A DNA stretch of 21,379 nucleotides. Origin: Woronichinia sp035285405 (GTDB lineage Bacteria; Cyanobacteriota; Cyanobacteriia; Cyanobacteriales; Microcystaceae). The DNA lies in NCBI GenBank assembly GCA_035285405.1, contig JAYKJI010000397.1, forward strand, positions 1 to 21,379. The letters are read 5' to 3'. The notes under the pieces were generated by a model, which saw only the letters and a program-made list of their open reading frames with translations, ran no database searches and had not been told where the DNA came from. The position numbers were made by a program, and so were the translations under genes. The first letter of the stretch is position 1, and each line of letters begins with the position of its first letter. Shown one piece after another: positions 15,200 to 21,379 of this stretch.

Positions 15200-15214
15200 T
15201 TCGGACTTTCCGAA
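15200..15214 (+). other. Short perfect inverted repeat before the FAD oxidoreductase gene
   Basis: TTCGGA-CTT-TCCGAA forms a 6-bp stem with a three-base spacer, 40 bp before the next start codon. A run of six T occurs 10 nt further on, so it might be a weak terminator for the Uma2 gene or an operator for the next gene. Neither is certain. Confidence 0.3.
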
Positions 15215-15254
15215 CAAATTAAGCATTTTTTATCCTGATTTTGGCTGTTTTGAT

Positions 15255-16859
15255 ATGTTGCGATTAACTGAAATTAAGCTGCCCCTTGATCACCCTGAAG
15301 AAGCGATCGCGGCGGCCATTCTCAAGAAATTACAGATTACTCCCAAGGAATTAATTCGCTACACCCTTTTCAAACGCAGTCATGATGCCCGTAAAAAAGG
15401 CGCAATCGCCCTGGTTTACATTGTGGACGTGGAAACGACCCAGGATCAAGCCCTTCTAAAACGTTTCCAGCAAGATCCTCATGTGATGCCGACCCCTGAC
15501 ATGAGTTACCACTTTGTCACCCAGGCTCCTCCGAATTTAAGCCAACGTCCGATTATTATTGGGACTGGTCCCTGTGGAATGTTTGCTGGCCTATTGCTGG
15601 CTCAGATGGGCTTTTGTCCTTTGATCCTAGAACGAGGTAAACCTGTCCGCGATCGCACGGCTGATACCTTTGCCTTTTGGAAGGGAAAAGAAACCTTAAA
15701 CCCAGAATCCAATGCCCAATTTGGGGAAGGTGGGGCGGGAACCTTTTCTGATGGCAAACTCTACAGTCAAGTCCGAGATTCCAACCATTACGGACGCAAG
15801 GTTCTGAACGAATTGGTTAACTCTGGGGCCTCCCCTGAAATTCTCTACATCAATAAACCCCACATCGGCACGTTTAAATTAGTCGGCATTGTCCAAAGTT
15901 TACGTGCTCGCATTGAAGCCCTGGGAGGGGAAATTCGTTTTCAAAGTCGTGTCACCGATATTCAGATCGAAAAAGGACAAGTAGAGGGTGTGACCCTAGC
16001 CAGTGGGGAAACGATCGCAAGTCATCATGTTGTTTTAGCGATCGGCCATAGTGCGCGGGATACCTTCCAAATGTTATTTGAGCGGGGCGTTTACATCGAA
16101 CCCAAACCCTTTTCCATCGGTTTTCGCATTGAACATCCCCAATCCCTGATTGATCGCTGTCGTTTTGGGGAACAAGCCGGTCATAAGTTGTTAGGAGCCG
16201 CCGACTACAAATTAGTGCATCACTGTCAAAATGGCCGTTCTGTCTATAGTTTTTGTATGTGTCCTGGTGGGTTAGTGGTTGCTGCGACCTCGGAACTGGG
16301 AAGGGTTGTCACCAATGGCATGAGCCAATATTCTCGCAATGAACGCAATGCCAATAGTGGGATCGTGGTGGGCATTACTCCTGAAGATTATTTAGGGCAT
16401 CCTTTGGCTGGGGTGGATTTGCAACGTCGGTTAGAATCCCAGGCTTTTGAACTAGGTGGCAGTAATTATGACGCGCCAGGGCAACGGGTGGGGGATTTTC
16501 TGGCCAATCGTCCTTCACAAAATTTGGGAACGGTGCATCCTTCCTATACTCCAGGGGTGCATCTTACTGATTTAAGTACAAGTCTGCCAGACTATGCAAT
16601 CGCGGCGATTCGTGAAGCTTTACCAGCTTTTGATCAACAGATTAAGGGGTTTGCTATGCCCGATGCCATGTTGACGGGGGTAGAAACGCGCACTTCTTCT
16701 CCTATTCGTATTAAACGTGATGAAAGTTATCAAAGTATTAATACTAAAGGCCTTTATCCGGCGGGGGAAGGGGCTGGTTATGCCGGTGGTATTCTTTCGG
16801 CAGGGATTGATGGGATTAAAGTTGCCGAGGCTGTTGTCTTAAATATGGCGGGATTATAA
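15255..16859 (+). CDS. FAD-dependent oxidoreductase (COG2509-type NAD(FAD)-utilising dehydrogenase)
   Basis: 534-aa flavoprotein. A basic N-terminal domain (residues ~1-95, with RSHDARKK) precedes the dinucleotide-binding motif GTGPCG at 103-108, followed by LILERG, the acidic strand end that would contact the FAD ribose. Typical family stretches are NAQFGEGGAGTFSDGKLYSQ, IGFRIEHPQ, YSFCMCPGG and the C-terminal GLYPAGEGAGYAGGI near the FAD pyrophosphate. Members are conserved in cyanobacteria and many bacteria, but the substrate is unknown to me. It is presumably cytoplasmic, with no signal peptide or membrane helix. Length is normal. The next small ORF begins 38 bp later. Confidence 0.88.
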   Translation: MLRLTEIKLPLDHPEEAIAAAILKKLQITPKELIRYTLFKRSHDARKKGAIALVYIVDVETTQDQALLKRFQQDPHVMPTPDMSYHFVTQAPPNLSQRPIIIGTGPCGMFAGLLLAQMGFCPLILERGKPVRDRTADTFAFWKGKETLNPESNAQFGEGGAGTFSDGKLYSQVRDSNHYGRKVLNELVNSGASPEILYINKPHIGTFKLVGIVQSLRARIEALGGEIRFQSRVTDIQIEKGQVEGVTLASGETIASHHVVLAIGHSARDTFQMLFERGVYIEPKPFSIGFRIEHPQSLIDRCRFGEQAGHKLLGAADYKLVHHCQNGRSVYSFCMCPGGLVVAATSELGRVVTNGMSQYSRNERNANSGIVVGITPEDYLGHPLAGVDLQRRLESQAFELGGSNYDAPGQRVGDFLANRPSQNLGTVHPSYTPGVHLTDLSTSLPDYAIAAIREALPAFDQQIKGFAMPDAMLTGVETRTSSPIRIKRDESYQSINTKGLYPAGEGAGYAGGILSAGIDGIKVAEAVVLNMAGL

Positions 16860-16897
16860 CTACGAGATGAGCTAACGATCAAGGGTAATTTATCATC

Positions 16898-17113
16898 ATG
16901 GCAATTCGCCAACCCCTCTACAGCAAAGAAGAATTTGCCCAACGTGGCGATTTAATTTATCAAACACAAATACGTCCACAACAACACTACCGTGGTACGA
17001 ATACCTATGCTAAATCGGTCTCAAGACTGCAACGAGTTCTTGATATTTTCTGGATGTTTCATAAAAAAGGTTTAACTTGGGAGGAACTACTTCAACTTCG
17101 TATTCTCTGCTAA
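16898..17113 (+). CDS. Small chimeric ORF: N-terminus of a conserved cyanobacterial family with a foreign tail
   Basis: 71 aa, function unknown. The first ~28 residues (MAIRQPLYSKEEFAQRGDLI then YQTQIRPQ) match, from memory, the start of a conserved cyanobacterial protein of about 80-100 aa that normally continues with a segment like EGKxVAIDIETG. Here the sequence changes after residue 28 to HYRGTNTYAKSVSRLQRVLD and a tail that does not fit that family. The junction near 16982 therefore looks like a deletion or fusion that replaced the 3' part. AAGGGTA precedes the ATG, so it may still be translated. It could be a pseudogene. Confidence 0.5.
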   Translation: MAIRQPLYSKEEFAQRGDLIYQTQIRPQQHYRGTNTYAKSVSRLQRVLDIFWMFHKKGLTWEELLQLRILC

Positions 17114-17131
17114 TCTTTATCTGGTAAGAGT

Positions 17132-17154
17132 TTCAGTCCTTTAATTCGACTGAA
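17132..17154 (+). promoter_or_regulatory. Hairpin upstream of the exopolysaccharide operon
   Basis: TTCAGTC (17132-17138) and GACTGAA (17148-17154) form a perfect 7-bp stem with a 9-nt loop, 35 bp before the first gene of the operon. No T-tract follows, so it is not a standard terminator. It could be an operator or a leader structure. TAAAAT just after it may be a -10 element. Confidence 0.35.
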
Positions 17155-17189
17155 CAAGTACTAAAATATGATGTACGGATCAAATAACA

Positions 17190-17633
17190 ATGAAAATTCT
17201 TTTAGTCTGCTCCAGTGGTGGACACTTTAAAGCACTAGAACAAATTCACGATTTTTGGCTTGGGCACGATCGGTCTTGGGTAACATTTAAGACTTCTACA
17301 ACCTCGAAAGAGTTAGAGGAGGAGAAAGTCTATTGGGCCTTTAGTCCCACTAACCGCAATCTTCCCAATCTACTCCGCAATTTGGGATTAGCCTGGAAAA
17401 TCGTTCACCAAGAGCGACCTGACTTAATTTTAACAACAGGAGCTGGAGTGGCAGTTCCATTTATCATTGTTGGTAAGCTTATGGGTAGTCAAACAGTTTT
17501 TGTGGAGTCTATTACCCGTATTAAACAGTTAAGTTTGTCAGCACGATTAGTGTTACCTTTTCTCGATATACTTTATGTGCAATGGCCTCAACTTAAGGCA
17601 CGTTATCCCCAGGCAGAATTAATTTCCTTATGA
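17190..17633 (+). CDS. Alg14/PssD-like glycosyltransferase membrane-anchor subunit
   Basis: 147-aa protein of the Alg14 family (PssD/EpsE-type in bacteria). It carries the N-terminal nucleotide-fold motif LLVCSSGGHFKAL, then PTNRNLPNLLRNLGLAW, RPDLILTTGAGVAVPF and VFVESITRI. Alg14-type subunits recruit the catalytic Alg13-type partner to the membrane, and together they add the second sugar onto a lipid-linked sugar phosphate. Its stop overlaps the start of the next gene by 4 bp (ATGA), and that gene encodes exactly this partner. It is the first gene of a five-gene operon running to the window end. Confidence 0.88.
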   Translation: MKILLVCSSGGHFKALEQIHDFWLGHDRSWVTFKTSTTSKELEEEKVYWAFSPTNRNLPNLLRNLGLAWKIVHQERPDLILTTGAGVAVPFIIVGKLMGSQTVFVESITRIKQLSLSARLVLPFLDILYVQWPQLKARYPQAELISL

Positions 17634-18121
17634 TTCTAATCACTGTAGGTACGGAAAAATACCCCTTTAACCGATTAATGCTTTGGATTGATCTTTTAGC
17701 AAATCATGGTTTTTTAGATAGTGAACAGGAAGAAATTGTTGTTCAATACGGAAATTGCACTATTTTACCGACAGGGGTAAAGGTTTATAGGTTGTTGCCG
17801 GAAACGGAGTTTTCTCGTTTGTTGAAAAGAGCGCGTTTGGTCATCGCTCATTGTGGGGAAGGAACGATGGATTTATTGACGGAATTGGAAAAGCCTTTTG
17901 TGTTAGTTCCTCGTCAGCATCGTTTTGGCGAACATTTAGATGATCATCAATTAGAATTGGCTGGGGTTTTAAAGGAATTAGGGTTTGCGATCGCCTATTC
18001 CCCAGGGGATTTAGCCCGCTTTTTATCTGCTCCCCAATCGGAACCGATGATTCATGTGGGGGAAATGTTGAGTGCTAAACTTTGTCAAAAACTCAGCGAT
18101 CGCTTTCCTGCTAATGCTTAA
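17630..18121 (+). CDS. Alg13/PssE-like glycosyltransferase catalytic subunit
   Basis: 163-aa GT28 C-terminal-type protein (PssE/Alg13). It starts with ILITVGTEKYPFNRLM, and has the donor-binding stretch VIAHCGEGTMDLL and PRQHRFGEHLDDHQLELA, matching the UDP-sugar-binding half of MurG-like enzymes. With the preceding Alg14-like subunit it would form a split glycosyltransferase acting on the lipid-linked product of the initiating transferase encoded next. The ATGA overlap with the upstream gene implies equal expression of the two subunits. The sugar transferred cannot be predicted. Confidence 0.88.
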   Translation: MILITVGTEKYPFNRLMLWIDLLANHGFLDSEQEEIVVQYGNCTILPTGVKVYRLLPETEFSRLLKRARLVIAHCGEGTMDLLTELEKPFVLVPRQHRFGEHLDDHQLELAGVLKELGFAIAYSPGDLARFLSAPQSEPMIHVGEMLSAKLCQKLSDRFPANA

Positions 18122-18135
18122 AAAGAGGAATAATA

Positions 18136-19155
18136 ATGAATTTACCTGTCGAAAGTCCTTTTCCAGTTTTACTCAATAATCGGGTGGCTCTAATTCAAAT
18201 GCCCCCTACCTTAACCCTCAATTTAGCTCAATCTTTCAAAGATTATATCGAACAACTGTGTCAAATGGAGCCTCCCCTGACTACGATTATTTTAGATTTT
18301 GGGCAAACCAGCTTTTTAGATAGTAGTGGTGTAGGGGCTTTAATTAAATGTTTAAGTCTGGCTAAAAAAGCCCAAATTGTTTGCACTTGTTGGAGTTTCT
18401 CATCTGAAGTAAAATACCTGTTAGAGTTGGCGGGTATTGGGGACATTTTAACGATGGAATTGGGCAGTGATGCGGTTTATTTAAGTGGGTCTAAAGAAGC
18501 GTTACGGCCCGTCGGACAATTCGAGCCAGCAGAGGCAACCACGATTCACCCCGCCTATGCTTCTAAGATTAAACGAGCGGTAGATATTATTGGTTCTTTA
18601 GTGGGTTTGGGGGTTACGGGAATTTTATTGCTTCCCATTGCGATCGCTATTAAATTAGATGATCCCGGCCCGATTTTCTTTAAACAATTGCGTCAAGGTT
18701 ATATGGGAAAACCCTTTTGGGTTTGGAAATTCCGTTCGATGGTGACTAATGCTGAAAGTTTAAAAAATCAAGTAGCGAATCAAGCCGGCGGCAACTTTTT
18801 TAAAAATGAAAATGATCCTCGTATTACCCGTGTTGGCAAATTTTTACGTAAAACGAGCCTAGATGAATTCCCTCAATTTTGGAATGTGTTAATTGGCGAA
18901 ATGAGTTTAGTCGGGACTCGTCCACCCACCTATAATGAAGTTTCTCAGTATGCTTTGGACGAATGGCAACGGCTCAATGTTAAGCCTGGAATTACAGGGG
19001 AATGGCAGGTCAATGGACGTTCTAAAATTACCGATTTTGCTGAGGTAGTGCGTTTAGATTTACAGTATCAACGTAAATGGAGTTTGACCTATGATTTTCA
19101 GATTCTCGTTAAAACTGTCACTGTTTTATTCAGTAAAGATAGTGGAGCTTATTAA
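18136..19155 (+). CDS. STAS domain fused to an initiating sugar-phosphate (polyprenyl-phosphate) transferase
   Basis: 339-aa fusion. Residues ~8-115 are a STAS anti-sigma-antagonist-like domain with TIILDFGQTSFLDSSGVGAL; Ser63 in LDSSG aligns with the phosphorylated Ser of SpoIIAA and RsbV. Residues ~143-339 are a bacterial sugar transferase: KIKRAVDIIGSL, a membrane-embedded hydrophobic helix (~152-173), DDPGPIFFKQLRQG, KFRSM (198-202), the catalytic Asp243-Glu244 (SLDEFPQFWN), SLVGTRPP and WQVNGRS. This enzyme class moves a sugar-phosphate onto undecaprenyl phosphate, the first step of exopolysaccharide repeat assembly. GAGGA lies 6 nt before the ATG. The fused STAS domain and the downstream RsbU-like phosphatase genes imply control by partner-switching phosphorylation, which is inference. 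Confidence 0.92.
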   Translation: MNLPVESPFPVLLNNRVALIQMPPTLTLNLAQSFKDYIEQLCQMEPPLTTIILDFGQTSFLDSSGVGALIKCLSLAKKAQIVCTCWSFSSEVKYLLELAGIGDILTMELGSDAVYLSGSKEALRPVGQFEPAEATTIHPAYASKIKRAVDIIGSLVGLGVTGILLLPIAIAIKLDDPGPIFFKQLRQGYMGKPFWVWKFRSMVTNAESLKNQVANQAGGNFFKNENDPRITRVGKFLRKTSLDEFPQFWNVLIGEMSLVGTRPPTYNEVSQYALDEWQRLNVKPGITGEWQVNGRSKITDFAEVVRLDLQYQRKWSLTYDFQILVKTVTVLFSKDSGAY

Positions 19156-19170
19156 TTACTTTTATTACTT

Positions 19171-20418
19171 ATGCCCTTTCAACAGCAAGCCCAAATTACG
19201 CAAAAATTGGATACGATCGCCCAATCCTTTGGCCGATTAACGGAACGCTTAGAGCGGGCCTATACCTTACTAGGGGATGGGCATACCCTCATGCGTAATT
19301 TACTGGATGCCGTTCCCTGTGGGGTTTTAATTTTTGATGAGCAGCATCAATTATCCTATGGAAATCGGGCAGCAGAAGACTTGTTTGGACATTTAATTAA
19401 TGAGGCAGAAAATTCAGAGGAGACAACCTTAGAAAATCTAAAACAAGCCTTTAGCAATTGTTTACTTGATCCGGAGAACTCCAATCAGATTTGTAATCTT
19501 TTTGCTAATGTTTTAGAGCATAAAGCAGCCTATCTACCTGATGTCGTTTTACAAAAGCAAGACCAGCAAATTTTCCTAGAAGTATGGATCAATCCTGATG
19601 CTCAAATTTTTGATCAACGCTATCGAATTATTAAACCTCATACGATTATGATTTTGCTGGATATTAGTGAGCGAAAAAGGATTGAACAAGTTTTACGGTC
19701 AGAAATGCGGATGCAGGCTGAATTTAAAAGTGCCGATCGCATTTTGCACGCCCTGTTACCAGCCAAAACTCCCAAGCTTCCCAATTTTGAAATCGCAGCC
19801 CGTTGTATCCCTGCTTCGGCGATCGGAGGAGATTTCTATGATTGGTATTTCAAAGACGATCAGCATTTAATTCTGAGCCTGGGAGATGTGATGGGCAAAG
19901 AAATGGCCGCCGCTTTATTGATGACGACCCTACGAGCCGCTTTACGCACCACCGTAGATGCCAGTGAATTGGATGAAACGATTACTGATGTCGCTGAAAC
20001 GCTGATCAGCGATTTTGAACAATTGGGCAGTTTTGCTACGGTCATTCATGGACGTTTACAGCCCCAGAATAGAACCCTTTTTTATGTAAGTGCAGGGCAT
20101 ACCTGCGGTTTGATGTTTCGCTCTAATGGCAAAATAGAAGGCTTAGGGGATTGTAATTTACCCTTAGGCGTGCCGAGATTAGCTCCCTATCGTCTCCATC
20201 AATTTCAGTTTCAACCGGGCGATCGCCTAATTCTTTATACGAGGGGCATTGTCCACAGCCAGCCCAATCAGGAATTAGAAGAAATATCCCAAAGTTTCGC
20301 TAGACTTTTAGAGGATTGTTATCATGCCGAGGAAATACTGGAAAGATTATTTCAAACCACTGACGACTTGGGAAAATATCAGGATCGCACCGTTCTTGTT
20401 CTTAATTGTTTAGGCTAA
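19171..20418 (+). CDS. PAS-SpoIIE/RsbU-type PP2C phosphatase with degenerate metal-site motifs
   Basis: 415 aa: N-terminal helix (~8-36), PAS domain (~38-170, ending DISERKR), then a SpoIIE-type PP2C domain (~183-413). Its usual role is to dephosphorylate the STAS Ser of an RsbV/SpoIIAA-like protein. GGDFYD (Asp221) and GDVMGKE (Asp239) are present, as are YVSAGH and PLG. However, the usual YTDG motif reads YTRG (Arg358), the Glu that often follows (TDGxxE) is His, and the usual DDxT reads QDRT (Gln404). These are positions where PP2C enzymes hold metal ions, so activity is doubtful. It is 15 bp downstream of the STAS-transferase gene, so an in-operon partner. It is paralogous to the next gene. 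Confidence 0.88.
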   Translation: MPFQQQAQITQKLDTIAQSFGRLTERLERAYTLLGDGHTLMRNLLDAVPCGVLIFDEQHQLSYGNRAAEDLFGHLINEAENSEETTLENLKQAFSNCLLDPENSNQICNLFANVLEHKAAYLPDVVLQKQDQQIFLEVWINPDAQIFDQRYRIIKPHTIMILLDISERKRIEQVLRSEMRMQAEFKSADRILHALLPAKTPKLPNFEIAARCIPASAIGGDFYDWYFKDDQHLILSLGDVMGKEMAAALLMTTLRAALRTTVDASELDETITDVAETLISDFEQLGSFATVIHGRLQPQNRTLFYVSAGHTCGLMFRSNGKIEGLGDCNLPLGVPRLAPYRLHQFQFQPGDRLILYTRGIVHSQPNQELEEISQSFARLLEDCYHAEEILERLFQTTDDLGKYQDRTVLVLNCLG

Positions 20419-21275
20419 TGTACAGTACATCCCGTGATTTTACTTCAGAATTTGCCACAGAATTGGCGGAACTTTCCCAATCCTTTAGTGAAGTGGCCCA
20501 AACTTTACAGGCTTTACAAGCTCTGTTAGAAGAAGGTAATAATCAAACCAAGGCGATTTTGGATATTTTACCGATTCCGATTTTGGTCCTAGAATATCCC
20601 TCAGCCCATACTTTCTATATCAATAAAAAGGGTCAGGAATTAGTGGGAACGTTAGATGTTCTCGATTTGCCCTTAGATCACTATCAAATGTATGTGACTG
20701 CGACAGGAGAAATCTGTCCCATTGAAAAACGTCCCCTACGACGCACACTTCAAGGGGAAAAGGTTTATGAAGATAAATTGGAATGGCATATCGGCGATCG
20801 CATTTTGCCCTTAGAAATTTGGACAAGTCCGATCTATGATCGTCAGGGGAATATTGTTTTTGCCATCTCTATTTTTCAGGATAGTAGTCAACGCAAACAA
20901 GCGGAAAAAGTTTTAGCAGAAAGCCTCATTAAACAAACGGAATTAGAAGCAGCAAAAAAGATTCAAGCGGGTCTCTATCCTCAGTACCTTCCCTCTTTAG
21001 AAAACTTTGAATTAGCCTCTTATTGTCATCCCTCTTTTGATGTGGGGGGAGACCTTTACGATTATCACTGGAATGAAGTGGGGGAACTGGTAATTACCCT
21101 GGCCGATGTCATGGGCAAAGGAATGTCGGCGGCCCTCTTGGCAACCTCGTTTCGGGCTTCTCTTCGGCTTACCAGTCGGCAATTATCTCCAGGTAAGGCG
21201 ATCACCGCAACAGCTAAGGCTATGGCGGATGATTTAGACCGTAGTGAAAGTTATATTAGACTTGTTGGGTTATAA
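20418..21275 (+). CDS. PAS-SpoIIE/RsbU-type PP2C phosphatase, truncated by an IS insertion
   Basis: 285-aa open frame with the same plan as its upstream neighbour: helix (~8-40), PAS (~42-160, ending DSSQRKQAE), then the first ~100 residues of a SpoIIE-type PP2C domain with AAKKIQAGLYPQYLP, VGGDLYDY and LADVMGKGMSAALL. The family sequence stops at DDLDRSESY, and the frame ends six residues later at TAA 21273-21275. About 120 residues are missing, with the last metal-binding motifs. A transposase gene begins 41 bp after the stop, so an IS has interrupted the gene. ATG 20418 overlaps the previous stop (TAATG), giving translational coupling; TTG 20406 is less likely. Here the motifs that remain look canonical, unlike its neighbour. 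Confidence 0.85.
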   Translation: MYSTSRDFTSEFATELAELSQSFSEVAQTLQALQALLEEGNNQTKAILDILPIPILVLEYPSAHTFYINKKGQELVGTLDVLDLPLDHYQMYVTATGEICPIEKRPLRRTLQGEKVYEDKLEWHIGDRILPLEIWTSPIYDRQGNIVFAISIFQDSSQRKQAEKVLAESLIKQTELEAAKKIQAGLYPQYLPSLENFELASYCHPSFDVGGDLYDYHWNEVGELVITLADVMGKGMSAALLATSFRASLRLTSRQLSPGKAITATAKAMADDLDRSESYIRLVGL

Positions 21276-21379
21276 GGGATAATAAGAAAAAAAGCAATGA
21301 CCAGAAAATCCAAGAATGCTAGATATAGAAAGGATATTCAAACAAGATCGCTTAATACGGGGGATGACAGGGCTAAATA
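21256..21379 (+). mobile_element. Left end of an IS5-like insertion sequence (partial)
   Basis: The phosphatase homology breaks off near 21250-21258 and a transposase start follows within 60 bp, so the left IS terminus must lie there. The exact boundary, terminal repeat and target duplication cannot be set because the right end is outside the window; the sequence AGACTTGTTGGG beginning at 21258 may be the terminal repeat. Confidence 0.55.
21316..21379 (+). CDS. IS5-like transposase, N-terminal fragment (runs off the window)
   Basis: From ATG 21316 the frame encodes MLDIERIFKQDRLIRGMTGL and continues past the window end. The pattern LDIERI-KQDRL-R-TGLN is the start of a DDE transposase family common in cyanobacterial IS5-type elements (helix-turn-helix followed by a DDE_Tnp_4-like domain). 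Only 21 codons are visible, so the family call rests on the N-terminus alone and on the interrupted gene beside it. A competing frame from ATG 21298 shows no recognisable similarity. Confidence 0.6.
   Translation, partial: MLDIERIFKQDRLIRGMTGLN

Noticed and set aside
21298..21379. Frame from ATG 21298 as the transposase start
   Set aside because: Its translation shows no recognisable similarity, whereas the frame from 21316 gives a typical transposase N-terminus.

Overview
The window looks like cyanobacterial chromosome. The HIP1 octamer GCGATCGC recurs throughout, base composition is moderately AT-rich, and several families are typical of cyanobacteria (DUF3782 and Uma2 PD-(D/E)XK proteins, HEPN/MNT modules, TIR-TPR proteins, cyanobacterial-type exopolysaccharide genes). 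I cannot fix the genus from sequence alone. No rRNA, tRNA, CRISPR array or prophage was found.

Region by region. (1) 1-470: an unassigned edge with a small hairpin, then a decayed AlkB-like gene that runs into the 3' end of thiL. (2) 390-3102, minus strand: a thiamine-diphosphate-dependent 2-keto acid decarboxylase followed by thiL, which makes that enzyme's cofactor. (3) 3171-5951, plus strand: a zinc-uptake operon znuA-znuC-znuB behind a clear Zur/Fur-type palindrome. (4) About 5986-10036: an accessory segment flanked by 88-bp direct repeats, which are the 3' end of a DUF3782 gene. It holds an unnamed 169-aa protein paired with a TIR-TPR protein, one HEPN/MNT toxin-antitoxin module whose toxin is cut to 26 codons, one intact HEPN/MNT module, a TPR-gene relic, a coiled-coil membrane protein and the intact DUF3782 gene. 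(5) 10056-14235, minus strand: an HAE1-type RND efflux pump followed by a protein with two retropepsin domains in one chain. (6) 14588-17113, plus strand: a Uma2 endonuclease-like protein, an FAD oxidoreductase and a small chimeric ORF. (7) 17190-21379, plus strand: a tight exopolysaccharide operon. It encodes a split Alg14/Alg13-like glycosyltransferase pair, a STAS domain fused to an initiating sugar-phosphate transferase, and two tandem PAS-SpoIIE/RsbU-type phosphatases. An IS whose transposase starts at the window edge interrupts the second phosphatase.

The most interesting system is region 7. The STAS domain is the usual target of partner-switching (Ser kinase versus PP2C phosphatase), and here it is covalently joined to the enzyme that would start polysaccharide synthesis, directly upstream of two candidate phosphatases. 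This suggests phosphorylation control of the first committed glycan step itself, not of a sigma factor. In this genome the arm looks damaged: the first phosphatase lacks two canonical acidic metal-site residues and the second is truncated by the IS. The second most interesting locus is the 169-aa + TIR-TPR pair in the repeat-flanked accessory segment, a candidate defence unit.
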